Below the pieces are notes generated by a model. It was given only the letters and a program-made list of their open reading frames with translations, ran no database searches and was not told the DNA's origin. The translations under genes and the position numbers were made by a program. Positions 25,903-33,847 of a DNA stretch of 64,000 nucleotides are shown in pieces; the first letter of the stretch is position 1; the number at the start of each line of letters is the position of its first letter. The stretch is from Enterobacillus tribolii. Its GTDB lineage: Bacteria; Pseudomonadota; Gammaproteobacteria; Enterobacterales; Enterobacteriaceae. The stretch spans positions 248,001 through 312,000 of the forward strand of contig NZ_QRAP01000003.1 of assembly GCF_003363015.1 (NCBI RefSeq). Direction: 5' to 3'.

Positions 25903-27564
25903 TCAAAACGTTTCCCAGTTAACGTCTGCATCAACCGGCACCGGTTTTGACGTTGCCGGCTGGGATTGCCGGGGTATTTCGGCGGGCAACGCCCTGCTCT
26001 CGTCTGCATATTGCTGAATCTGGAAAACGGCGACGGACTGACGCAGATGGTTTGCCTGATCTTCCAGCGCCGCCGCTGCCGCCGCAGATTCCTCAACCAG
26101 CGCGGCGTTTTGCTGGGTTACGCTGTCCATCTCCGATACCGCCTGGGCAACCTGCTCGATGCCTTTGCTCTGCTCATCCGAGGCCGATGAGATTTCGCCC
26201 ATGATGTCGGTCACCCGTGTTACCGCCGTGACAATCTCTTTCATGGTATCGCCCGCTTCCCGCACCTGGGTAAAGCCGGTATCAATGCGCGAGACGGAGT
26301 TTTCGATAAGCACTTTAATCTCTTTCGCCGCCTGAGCGCTGCGGTTCGCCAGGGTACGAACCTCCCCGGCCACCACGGCGAAGCCGCGCCCTTGCTCATT
26401 CGCACGGGCAGCTTCCACCGAGGCATTGAGCGCAAGAATATTGGTCTGGAAGGCAATGGCATCGATAACGCTGGTGATATCGACAATCTTCTCCGAACTT
26501 TCGGCAATTTCGCTCATCGTACTGACGACGTTATCTACCACGCGGCCGCCTTTCAGCGCCGTTTCCGAGGCATTTTGCGCCAGATGGCTCGCCTGACGGG
26601 CATTATCAGTATTGTGCTTCACGGTAGCGGTGAGCTGCTCCATGCTGGCGGCGGTTTCTTCCAGCGCGGCGGCCTGCTGCTCGGTGCGCGAAGAAAGATC
26701 GTTACTGCCGAGGGTGATTTCGCCTGCGCCGGCATAAATGGAGTCCGCGTTGTCGCGTACTGCGCTCACAGTTCGGATCAGGGATTGCTGCATCGCCTTA
26801 ACGCCGGCGGCAAGCAAGCCCATTTCACTGCGCCCTTCGGCGTGGATGTCATGGGTGAGGTCACCTCCGGCTATCGCATCCAGATGTTTCATCACCTCCC
26901 GCAACGGACGCAGCAATACCTGCTGTAAGCCAAGCCAAATCAGCGCCAGCACGACGATGACAATCAGTAAAATGATGCCGAGCGTCCACTGCATGCCGAT
27001 AAAGCTGTTCTGATTCTGCATGCTGGCGTCCTCCAGCAACCGGGTATTCTGCACCAGCCATTCGTCGTAGCTGGCTTTCATATTCTCCTGCGCCTGCTGA
27101 CTGTCCAGATCGCCATAAGCCTGATAGTTATCAGCCCTTAAGAACACAATGGACTGCTGCAACATACCGCGCAGCTTATTGAAATTCGTTTCAGTTTGCT
27201 TCTCAAGAGCCTCGTCCTGACCAAAAACATTTTCCGATTGGATGTAGTGGTTAAAGTATTCCTTCGCCACCTTGAGCGATGCGTCCGCGTTGGCCAGCAA
27301 TTGATTCATCTCCGCCAGCGACGAGGGATCGCGCTGGTTTTTCAGCATACGGATAGCGACGCGGTTAATCGTGACGCGGGTTTCGAGCAGCGTCTGGAAG
27401 CTGCCGCTCAACTGCTGTTGCTGATAGTTCAGCAGCCCGGTTTTCTGGAAATTCTGGCGATCGTTGTTAACCGCGGCGTAAAACAGTCCTCCGGTGACCA
27501 GCAAAAGCACGCTGAGAATCGCCAGCGCGGTGATTATCACTGTGATTACTTTGGTATTTTTCAT
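25903..27564 (-). CDS. Methyl-accepting chemotaxis protein (Tar/Tsr type)
   Basis: A 553-residue inner-membrane chemoreceptor. TM1 is at about 8-30; the four-helix periplasmic sensor occupies about 31-190; TM2 (IILLIVIVVLALIWLGL) is near 195-215. A HAMP domain and the long signalling coiled coil follow, with the conserved hairpin tip ITSVIDAIAFQTNILALNASVEAARA. It ends in the NWETF pentapeptide that tethers CheR and CheB. The ligand is not predictable. The nearby DASS transporter may share a ligand, but that is only positional. Confidence 0.93.
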   Translation of the reverse strand: MKNTKVITVIITALAILSVLLLVTGGLFYAAVNNDRQNFQKTGLLNYQQQQLSGSFQTLLETRVTINRVAIRMLKNQRDPSSLAEMNQLLANADASLKVAKEYFNHYIQSENVFGQDEALEKQTETNFNKLRGMLQQSIVFLRADNYQAYGDLDSQQAQENMKASYDEWLVQNTRLLEDASMQNQNSFIGMQWTLGIILLIVIVVLALIWLGLQQVLLRPLREVMKHLDAIAGGDLTHDIHAEGRSEMGLLAAGVKAMQQSLIRTVSAVRDNADSIYAGAGEITLGSNDLSSRTEQQAAALEETAASMEQLTATVKHNTDNARQASHLAQNASETALKGGRVVDNVVSTMSEIAESSEKIVDITSVIDAIAFQTNILALNASVEAARANEQGRGFAVVAGEVRTLANRSAQAAKEIKVLIENSVSRIDTGFTQVREAGDTMKEIVTAVTRVTDIMGEISSASDEQSKGIEQVAQAVSEMDSVTQQNAALVEESAAAAAALEDQANHLRQSVAVFQIQQYADESRALPAEIPRQSQPATSKPVPVDADVNWETF

Positions 27565-27596
27565 AACGCCAGATAGTCCTATGGGGGAGAGGTTTT

Positions 27597-27797
27597 CTAT
27601 ATATCGGCGGGACAGGGGTTTACCTTACTGCTCATCGGTAATTTTTTTGTTAATCCATTGATATTGAAGCGTAAAAAGTGGTGAAAAAAGCATCGTCGCA
27701 AAAACTCGCGAGAAAGCCGCGCCAGCACTGGCCCCGCAGGCTTTTTAAGGCCTTTGGCCAGTTCGGCTGCGAGCGCCTTAAGTTTCTTTTCGTCCAT
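27597..27797 (-). pseudogene. IS256-family transposase remnant (N-terminal tip)
   Basis: The first 18 codons from the ATG at 27797 (MDEKKLKALAAELAKGLK) match the usual start of IS256-family transposases. The match then stops abruptly and the frame runs on in unrelated sequence to 27597. At under 70 residues against about 400 it is clearly a scrap. Confidence 0.65.
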
Positions 27798-27880
27798 AAT
27801 TTACCTGCCTCCGTTGTCAGGAAGAACATATCAAAAACAGGCAATGACACAATTTAAATTACGGTCTCAGATCATGAAAG
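27779..27880. mobile_element. Left-over end of an IS256-type element
   Basis: Upstream of the transposase start the minus-strand leader contains sequence resembling IS256-family ends (ACACAATTTAAATTACGGTCTC region, about 27847-27869). Only this end is present, and no matching opposite inverted repeat was found by eye. Confidence 0.4.
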
Positions 27881-27956
27881 CCGCTTAATATGACCCATCT
27901 GACTTTATGGGGTGCCGCTCAGAGTGCCGGGGCTTTATTTGCACTGCATCTTCCTG

Positions 27957-28385
27957 TTATCTATACGGGCTGAGGTATACCTGCACGGATATGCTTGTGT
28001 CAGTAGCAAACTTTGCCACCGTCACGACCTCTTTAGATGCAGGGGCATGCCAACAGTCAGCCTCAATATCGCAGGTGCTCTGTTTCACATATCCAATTGA
28101 TATCAAGTAGTCATCAATTTGATTGATGTCATTTGCCCCATAAAAATTTATCGACCACACCTGCGCCGCCGGGCCAGTTATATTGGAATAATTGAAATCA
28201 TATCGCTCGGTAATTCGCGGCATTTTTTTCAGAATATCAGGAGTGTAAAAGTCATACTCCCGCGCATCCCGTTCTGTATAGTGGGCACTACCCGCAAACT
28301 CCATTTGTATATACGGCCATGCATACGCAAACGCAGCAACGGCCACAACAACCAGAATGCACAGGGCTTTAAGTGAGTTACGCAT
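27957..28385 (-). CDS. Hypothetical membrane-anchored periplasmic protein
   Basis: A 142-residue protein with one N-terminal hydrophobic segment (LKALCILVVVAVAAFAYAWPY, about residues 5-25) and a polar domain of about 115 residues containing three Cys (TCDIEADCW and the one in the N-terminal segment). I do not recognise it. Its ATG lies within the last codons of the upstream gene (8-base overlap), so the two are made together. Base composition is more A+T-rich than the flanking backbone. Confidence 0.65.
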   Translation of the reverse strand: MRNSLKALCILVVVAVAAFAYAWPYIQMEFAGSAHYTERDAREYDFYTPDILKKMPRITERYDFNYSNITGPAAQVWSINFYGANDINQIDDYLISIGYVKQSTCDIEADCWHAPASKEVVTVAKFATDTSISVQVYLSPYR

Positions 28386-29082
28386 AAGGCAACACCCCGC
28401 TCTTTGCATCATCAATATACGATCCGTTAGCAGTAGCGACACCAACCACCCCGGATCGGAGGTCGTTCCAGGGTCTGATGGTCTGCATGAAATTTGGCAG
28501 CATGCCCTTACGTGGCTTCGCGTTGGGGAATTTTTCAGGGTCCGGAAACAATATGGGTAAAAAGGTTTCATTCTTCCAGTCACCAACTTTGCCGTAGAAG
28601 TCCCATATTTTAAGCGCTTCTTCTTTACTGACTGGCCGCAAAATTCCAAACGGATTTTGAATGGACACGACGCGATAAAACCCAAGCAAATCAGATACCA
28701 AGTCTTCCCCACTGAAGCCACTATCGGTAACAAGGCTAACAGGGAAAGACGCTTGCAGCCCTTCAAACTTTCGCGCCAATGACATCATCATTCCAAGCGC
28801 AATGCTTTTACGCTCATATTGCGAACGACCTCGCTTAATGCGCCAAGTGATAAATTTTCCCATCTTCATAATACGGAATGGATCAGACATAGATTGGGAG
28901 TAGGTCACATCGTACCGCTCTTTCCCTGACCGCTCCCCTCGCTCAATTTGACCAAGAATATTTCTGATATCAGTCCCTTGCGCATGACCAAGATCAACCC
29001 ACCCAAGCACCTTTGTGTATATCAACCCACTTCTGGAACCGGCGGCTTTGCTGCCGTCAATAATTTCACTTCTTTTACTCAT
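28378..29082 (-). CDS. Hypothetical protein, weakly DUF4056-like
   Basis: A 234-residue soluble protein. SGLIYTKVLGWVDLGHA near residue 18 and SGFSGEDLVSDLLGFY near residue 120 loosely recall the uncharacterised DUF4056 family; this is by eye only. No signal peptide or membrane segment is seen. The ATG at 29082 has AGGAAGAG about 12 bases upstream; the frame is open further upstream (SWQEERLG) from a TTG. It is coupled to the membrane-anchored partner downstream, an arrangement also seen for effector/immunity pairs, but nothing here proves that. Confidence 0.6.
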   Translation of the reverse strand: MSKRSEIIDGSKAAGSRSGLIYTKVLGWVDLGHAQGTDIRNILGQIERGERSGKERYDVTYSQSMSDPFRIMKMGKFITWRIKRGRSQYERKSIALGMMMSLARKFEGLQASFPVSLVTDSGFSGEDLVSDLLGFYRVVSIQNPFGILRPVSKEEALKIWDFYGKVGDWKNETFLPILFPDPEKFPNAKPRKGMLPNFMQTIRPWNDLRSGVVGVATANGSYIDDAKSGVLPYA

Positions 29083-29135
29083 CCCTAAACGCTCTTCCTG
29101 CCAGGACAAAAAATCTTGCCGAAGTTGAGTGAATT

Positions 29136-29199
29136 TGATTATAAGCTCACCAGATCAATAAAAAACACTGAAGGATTCTGAGATATTTTTTCAGTTAAG
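29136..29199. repeat. Diverged 64-base direct repeat, copy A
   Basis: Begins TGATTATAAGCTCACCAG and ends GATATTTTTTCAGTTAAG. Copy B is at 30360-30423. By eye about three quarters of positions agree, with one small gap. The copies bracket the integrase remnant and the membrane-protein pair. Confidence 0.5.
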
Positions 29200-29209
29200 C
29201 GCCGCGCTG

Positions 29210-29468
29210 CAAATTCCAAGCGCACCGCGCGGGCTCTGGAAACAAAGAACGACAGAAAAAGAGTTGTACCATCTCCGCCGAACTGGAAAAGGAAATTAAG
29301 GATGGAGCAAGCGGCAAACTGTTCAAGTTGATTATGAAAACTTCTGCCGGAAATTGAAAAGCGTTAAACCCGATCTGCCACACGGGCAGACAACGCACGT
29401 TCTCCGCCATACATTCGCCTCACACTTTATGATGAGTGGCGGGAACATAATCGCACTTAGGGAATTAA
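29210..29468 (+). pseudogene. P2-like tyrosine integrase remnant (C-terminal part, frameshifted)
   Basis: Reading across two apparent single-base deletions, the plus strand gives TKNDRKRVVP-ISAELEKEIKDGASGKLF-VDYENFCRKLKSVKPDLP, then THVLRHTFASHFMMSGGNI. That is the C-terminal catalytic region of P2-type integrases, including the RHTF box with catalytic Arg and His. It stops at TAA 29466 before the expected LGH motif and catalytic Tyr, and no N-terminal part is present. It marks an old prophage or island. Confidence 0.8.
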
Positions 29469-29553
29469 AATGATTTTAACATCAACTCCATCCACAAAAT
29501 ATCCACATCCCCGATTTGACACTCAGTATCACAACAACATCCGGAATTTTTCC

Positions 29554-29949
29554 TTAGCGTGATTTCATTCGTATCTCTCGCACCTCTCTTGCAAGACGCT
29601 GGGTACGGCAATAGAGCGAGAAAAGCACAAATCCTTGTCCGTTAAATACTTTTCTCACTCCCAGAAGTGCAGCTAACGCAACCAGCAAAGGCAGCGGCGA
29701 TCCGCCGTCAATCAGTAAATTGACCACCAGTTGCCCACCCGTCGCCAATAACAGACCAGTGAACAGGCAGCAAAATCCCGCAAGTCCGGTACTGTACCCG
29801 CGCGCCAGCAAAAAGCTGCACGTGATTGTCGCCGCCATCATGACAAGTCCGGGAGCGAAAAAAAGCAACGCATGCAATGGCGCCGTTAAGACGGGAAATA
29901 AGCGCAACACAGTCAGTAGATTAAGCGCAAAAGCCACTAACAGCAGCAT
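29554..29949 (-). CDS. Hypothetical polytopic membrane protein
   Basis: A 131-residue, strongly hydrophobic protein with about four membrane segments and a basic cytosolic tail (CRTQRLAREVREIRMKSR). Not recognised. Its ATG at 29949 overlaps the upstream stop by one base (TGATG); a GTG at 29961 is an alternative start. The two genes form a coupled pair inside the accessory island. Confidence 0.55.
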   Translation of the reverse strand: MLLLVAFALNLLTVLRLFPVLTAPLHALLFFAPGLVMMAATITCSFLLARGYSTGLAGFCCLFTGLLLATGGQLVVNLLIDGGSPLPLLVALAALLGVRKVFNGQGFVLFSLYCRTQRLAREVREIRMKSR

Positions 29950-30137
29950 CACTGTTGCCACCGGGAAACCATTTTGCCGGGCAGATCTGCGGAGGACTGG
30001 TCAAAATAACGCTCCATCTCTGGCGTAGAGCGCGTTAATAAATGCGCGTCTTTACGCGCAATCAGTGGTTCGATTTCCCGGCCTTGTTGCCATAGCTCAC
30101 TGAAAACTGGACCTGCAACCCAAGCAAAAAAAGACAT
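29949..30137 (-). CDS. Small hypothetical protein, 62 residues
   Basis: The start is probably the ATG at 30137 (MSFFAWVAGPVFSELW); a longer frame reaches 30236. It has a hydrophobic N-terminus and a polar tail with many charged residues. Not recognised. It is coupled to the membrane protein that follows. Confidence 0.45.
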   Translation of the reverse strand: MSFFAWVAGPVFSELWQQGREIEPLIARKDAHLLTRSTPEMERYFDQSSADLPGKMVSRWQQ

Positions 30138-30504
30138 CAGAACACCGCCAGAGACTGTTAAGTATTCATCATGTTTTATTTTCAGACGCCACTGGCATGA
30201 CCAAAAGCTCCCCGGATATGACGATATCAACCACAATGTTGTAACTCCTTACATGATTCCCCTCAGCATCAAATGTTATATGCCCTCTGCGCACATCCTG
30301 ACTTGTCTAGTCTGCTGCCGTCTAACCATCCGTTTTAAAAGAAAAATTCAAAGAGAAGCTGATTGTAATCTCGCCAGTTCAATTAAAAAAGTGAAGAAGT
30401 CCGGGATATTTTCTTCAATTAAGAAAATGCGGTAAACCCGGCTGCGGGCTTTCTCTAAATAAAAATGTGGGCAGTGAAGCAATGAGTTTTCACGAAATTT
30501 ACTG
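30138..30504. other. Non-coding stretch at the right edge of the island
   Basis: About 370 bases with no convincing gene. It holds repeat copy B and a short rightward ORF (30253-30435) without a ribosome site. It leads into the cpxP terminator, where the backbone resumes. Confidence 0.5.
30360..30423. repeat. Diverged 64-base direct repeat, copy B
   Basis: Begins TGATTGTAATCTCGCCAG and ends GATATTTTCTTCAATTAAG. Partner of the copy at 29136-29199, same orientation. Confidence 0.5.
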
Positions 30505-30531
30505 AAAAAAAACCCCGCCATCATGGCGGGG
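30505..30531 (-). terminator. Intrinsic terminator of cpxP / CpxQ
   Basis: CCCCGCCA / TGGCGGGG stem (30531-30513) followed on the minus strand by eight T. Confidence 0.93.
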
Positions 30532-30564
30532 GAAGACAGGGATGGTGTCTATGGCAAGGAAAAA
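30505..30564 (-). ncRNA. cpxQ: CpxQ, sRNA from the cpxP 3' untranslated region
   Basis: In E. coli RNase E cuts the cpxP 3' UTR to release CpxQ, an Hfq-dependent RNA that represses envelope-protein mRNAs. Here the minus strand from about 30564 reads TTTTTCCTTGCCATAGACACC and continues through CATCCCTGTCTTCCCCC to the terminator, matching what I recall of the E. coli RNA almost base for base in the 5' part. The length of about 60 also agrees. The ends are inferred. Confidence 0.75.
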
Positions 30565-30571
30565 CAGGGTA

Positions 30572-31051
30572 TTACTTGGTCGTACCTAACTTCAGTGATG
30601 AAGCATTCTGTAATTGCGTCATCTGGCGTTGCCATTGCTCAACACGTTGTTGATAACGCACGTTAATCTGGTCTTTCTGCTCCGGCGTCAGCAGGTTATA
30701 CATCTGGTTGCGGATACGGGCCATTTCGATCTGGCGCCCCACGCTCTCGCGGGCCATCTTTTCCGCCTGAGCGCGCACCGCCGCCGCATCAAACGTTTCT
30801 GCCGTTACCAACTTGTGCATGGCTTCGATATCATGTAGATCCATACCCGGCAGGTCGTGGCGGGCCTGGCGCATGAGATCGCGCATTTGTTGGCGTTGAT
30901 GTTCCGTCAGGCTCACGCCTTCGAACATCTGGCTATCCATATTTTGTCTCAGTAAGCCGTCATGATGATAAGCGTTCGACGAACCAGCAAAGGCGGCGCA
31001 GGATACAAATGCCAACAAGGTAGATACTGTTAAGGCGGTGGTTGCTCGCAT
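30572..31051 (-). CDS. cpxP: CpxP, periplasmic adaptor/inhibitor of the Cpx system
   Basis: A 159-residue Spy/CpxP-family protein. The signal peptide covers about residues 1-22 (ending AAFA). The two LTxxQ motifs are SLTEHQRQQM and LLTPEQKDQI. CpxP binds CpxA to damp signalling and delivers misfolded proteins to DegP. I chose the second of two adjacent ATGs (31051) because GGAG is 6 bases before it. It is divergent from cpxRA, with a CpxR box in between. Confidence 0.93.
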   Translation of the reverse strand: MRATTALTVSTLLAFVSCAAFAGSSNAYHHDGLLRQNMDSQMFEGVSLTEHQRQQMRDLMRQARHDLPGMDLHDIEAMHKLVTAETFDAAAVRAQAEKMARESVGRQIEMARIRNQMYNLLTPEQKDQINVRYQQRVEQWQRQMTQLQNASSLKLGTTK

Positions 31052-31133
31052 CATCAGCTCCTCTCTTGTTGTGGGTTGCCTCAGTCAATGTGAAGCAGTG
31101 TACCCCCGGGACTGAAAGATAGCGTCAGGGGAT

Positions 31134-31148
31134 GTAAAGCTACGTAAA
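31134..31148. promoter_or_regulatory. CpxR box between cpxP and cpxR
   Basis: GTAAA-GCTAC-GTAAA is a perfect match to the CpxR consensus GTAAA-N5-GTAAA. It serves cpxP and probably cpxRA autoregulation. Confidence 0.85.
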
Positions 31149-31201
31149 GTCATGGAATAGCTGCATTTGATGTCGTATTTTGCGTCTGGAGGTATTCATC
31201 T

Positions 31202-31900
31202 ATGAACAAGATCCTACTGGTTGACGACGACCGTGAACTGACTTCCCTGTTACAGGAACTGCTGGAGCTGGAAGGGTTTAACGTTGTTGTGGCGCATGAC
31301 GGCGAGCAGGCATTGACGATGCTCGACGGCAGCATTGATCTGTTGCTGCTGGACGTTATGATGCCGAAAAAGAATGGCATTGATACCCTGAAGGAGTTGC
31401 GCCAGCATCACCAGACGCCCGTCATCATGCTGACGGCGCGCGGCAGCGAGCTTGATCGCGTGCTGGGCCTGGAGCTGGGCGCCGACGACTATTTACCCAA
31501 GCCGTTCAACGATCGTGAGCTGGTAGCACGCATCCGGGCTATTCTGCGGCGCTCTAACTGGAGCGAGCAGCAACAGAATTCGGAAAACGGCTCCCCCACG
31601 CTGGAAGTGGACAGGCTGCACCTGAACCCTGGTCGCCAGGAGGCCAGCTTCGACGGCGTTTCCCTGGAACTGACCGGTACCGAATTCACTCTGTTGTACC
31701 TGCTCGCGCAGCATATCGGCCAGGTGGTGTCCCGGGAACACCTCAGCCAGGAAGTGCTCGGCAAGCGTTTAACGCCGTTTGACCGCGCCATCGATATGCA
31801 TATTTCTAACCTGCGCCGCAAACTGCCTGATCGCCTCGACAAACAGCCCTGGTTTAAAACCCTGCGCGGCCGCGGTTATCTGATGGTAGCGACTTCATGA
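31202..31900 (+). CDS. cpxR: CpxR, OmpR-family response regulator
   Basis: A 232-residue regulator. The receiver domain (1-120) has the DD pair (LVDDDRELTSLL), phospho-acceptor Asp in LLLLDVMMPKKNG (near residue 51), Thr in MLTARG and Lys in LPKPF. The winged-helix DNA-binding domain covers about residues 130-232 (GTEFTLLYLLAQHIGQVVSRE). Phosphorylated by CpxA, it turns on envelope-stress genes. It overlaps cpxA by four bases (ATGA). Confidence 0.97.
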   Translation: MNKILLVDDDRELTSLLQELLELEGFNVVVAHDGEQALTMLDGSIDLLLLDVMMPKKNGIDTLKELRQHHQTPVIMLTARGSELDRVLGLELGADDYLPKPFNDRELVARIRAILRRSNWSEQQQNSENGSPTLEVDRLHLNPGRQEASFDGVSLELTGTEFTLLYLLAQHIGQVVSREHLSQEVLGKRLTPFDRAIDMHISNLRRKLPDRLDKQPWFKTLRGRGYLMVATS

Positions 31901-33267
31901 TCAACAGCCTGACAGCCCGAATTTTTGCTATTTTCTGGCTGACGCTGGTGTTGGTGCTCATGGTCGTGCTGATGCTGCCGAAGCTGGACTCCCGCCAGAT
32001 GACCGCCCTGCTGGACAGCGAACGCCGGCAGGGCGTGATGCTGGAACAGCACGTCGAAGCGGAATTGGCTGCCGATCCCGCTAACGATCTGCTGTGGTGG
32101 CGCCGGCTGTTCCGCGCCATTGATAAATGGTCGCCGCCGGGTCAACGCCTGATTCTGGTGACCAGCGAAGGGCGGGTGATCGGCGCTCAGCGTCACGAAA
32201 TGCAGATCGTGCGTAACTTTATCGGCCAGTCCGACAACGCCGATTTCCCCCAAAAGAAAAAATACGGCCGCTCAGAAATGCTCGGTCCCTTCTCTATCCG
32301 CGATGGCGAGGATAACTATCAGCTCTACCTGGTGCGCCCGGCCAGCAGCCCGCAGTCCGACTTCATCAACCTGCTGTTTGACCGTCCGCTGCTGCTGCTG
32401 CTCGTTACCATGCTGATCAGTTCTCCCCTGCTGCTGTGGCTGGCCTGGAGCCTGGCTAAACCGGCGCGTAAGCTGAAAAACGCCGCCGACGACGTCGCCA
32501 AAGGCAATCTGCGTCAGCACCCGGAACTGGAGTCCGGCCCGCAGGAATTCCTGGCGGCGGGCGCCAGTTTCAACCAAATGATCAACGCGCTGGAAAGCAT
32601 GGTAACCGCCCAGCAACGGCTGATTTCCGACATCTCGCATGAGCTGCGTACGCCGCTGACCCGCCTGCAATTGGCAACGGCGCTGTTGCGCCGCCGTCAC
32701 GGCGAGTTTAACGAACTGACGCGGATTGAAACTGAATCTTCCCGCCTTGACGGCATGATCAACGATCTGCTGACGCTGTCGCGCAATCAGCACAAAAACG
32801 ATCTGGAACGCGTCATTTTGAAGGCGGATAAGCTGTGGGCCGACGTACTGGACAATGCGAAATTCGAAGCGGAGCAGATGGGCAAAACCCTGACCGTCAC
32901 CAAACCGGCGGGATCGTGGGCGCTGTTGGGCAATCCCGGCGCGCTGGACAGCGCATTTGAGAACATCGTGCGCAACGCGCTGCGCTATTCCCATAACCAA
33001 ATCGCCATCAGCTTCAGCAACGACAACCACGGCGTTCTGATTCACGTTGACGACGACGGGCCGGGCGTCGCGCCGGAAGATCGCGAGCACATCTTTGAGC
33101 CGTTCTACCGCACCGACGAAGCCCGCGACCGTGAGTCAGGCGGCACCGGTCTTGGCCTGGCGATCGTAGCGACCGTGGTCAGCCAGCACCGGGGTTGGGT
33201 CCGGGCGGAAGACAGTCCGCTGGGCGGAATGCGCCTGGCGCTGTGGCTGCCGCTGCAAGGCCACTGA
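31897..33267 (+). CDS. cpxA: CpxA, envelope-stress sensor histidine kinase
   Basis: A 456-residue inner-membrane kinase. TM1 is at about 8-28, the periplasmic PAS-like sensor at about 29-163, TM2 (LLLLLVTMLISSPLLLWLAW) at about 165-185, then HAMP. The phospho-acceptor His is in ISDISHELRTPLTR (near residue 248). N, G1, F and G2 boxes are visible (NIVRNALRYS, DDDGPGV, FEPFYR, GGTGLGLAI). It is translationally coupled to cpxR. Confidence 0.97.
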   Translation: MINSLTARIFAIFWLTLVLVLMVVLMLPKLDSRQMTALLDSERRQGVMLEQHVEAELAADPANDLLWWRRLFRAIDKWSPPGQRLILVTSEGRVIGAQRHEMQIVRNFIGQSDNADFPQKKKYGRSEMLGPFSIRDGEDNYQLYLVRPASSPQSDFINLLFDRPLLLLLVTMLISSPLLLWLAWSLAKPARKLKNAADDVAKGNLRQHPELESGPQEFLAAGASFNQMINALESMVTAQQRLISDISHELRTPLTRLQLATALLRRRHGEFNELTRIETESSRLDGMINDLLTLSRNQHKNDLERVILKADKLWADVLDNAKFEAEQMGKTLTVTKPAGSWALLGNPGALDSAFENIVRNALRYSHNQIAISFSNDNHGVLIHVDDDGPGVAPEDREHIFEPFYRTDEARDRESGGTGLGLAIVATVVSQHRGWVRAEDSPLGGMRLALWLPLQGH

Positions 33268-33328
33268 TTCACGCATCATGACAACCGGTATATACTGCGC
33301 TCTCTGATTCCGAGAGAGCGCAGGTTAC

Positions 33329-33802
33329 ATGCTACACATCGTTTTATTCGAACCCGAAATTCCCCCCAACACCGGCAACATTATCCGCCTGTGTGCCAAT
33401 ACCGGCTTCAGCCTGCATCTGATTGAGCCTCTCGGCTTTACCTGGGACGACAAACGCCTGCGCCGCGCCGGGCTGGACTATCATGAATTCACCAACATCC
33501 GGCGACATCACGACTATGACGCGTTTTTGCAGCAAGAACAGCCGCGCCGGTTGTTCGCACTGACAACCAAAGGCACGCCCGCGCACAGCGCCGTCAGCTA
33601 TCAGAAAGGGGATTACCTCTTGTTCGGTCCGGAAACGCGCGGCCTGCCGGCCCCGATACTGGACAACCTGCCGGCCGGGCAGAAAATCCGCATTCCGATG
33701 CTGGCCAGCAGCCGCAGCATGAACTTGTCTAACGCGGTATCGGTGGTGGTCTACGAAGCCTGGCGCCAGTTGGGTTATCCCGGCGCCCTGCTGAAGGAGT
33801 AA
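33329..33802 (+). CDS. trmL: tRNA (cytidine/uridine-34-2'-O)-methyltransferase TrmL
   Basis: A 157-residue SPOUT methyltransferase that modifies the wobble base of tRNA-Leu with SAM. Knot motifs are visible: [19 protein letters not shown] at the N-terminus, [11 protein letters not shown] near residue 93 and [26 protein letters not shown] near the end. It lies between cpxA and the cysE unit, its usual neighbourhood in Enterobacterales. Confidence 0.95.
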   Translation: MLHIVLFEPEIPPNTGNIIRLCANTGFSLHLIEPLGFTWDDKRLRRAGLDYHEFTNIRRHHDYDAFLQQEQPRRLFALTTKGTPAHSAVSYQKGDYLLFGPETRGLPAPILDNLPAGQKIRIPMLASSRSMNLSNAVSVVVYEAWRQLGYPGALLKE

Positions 33803-33847
33803 TGACGGAAGGGGAATGCGGGCAGAACGCCCGCATCACGCGATTTG

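Noticed and set aside
29195-29410. Leftward 71-codon frame
   Set aside because: It is the complement of the integrase remnant, which explains the open frame.
30253-30435. Rightward 60-codon frame before cpxP
   Set aside because: No ribosome site and it covers repeat copy B.
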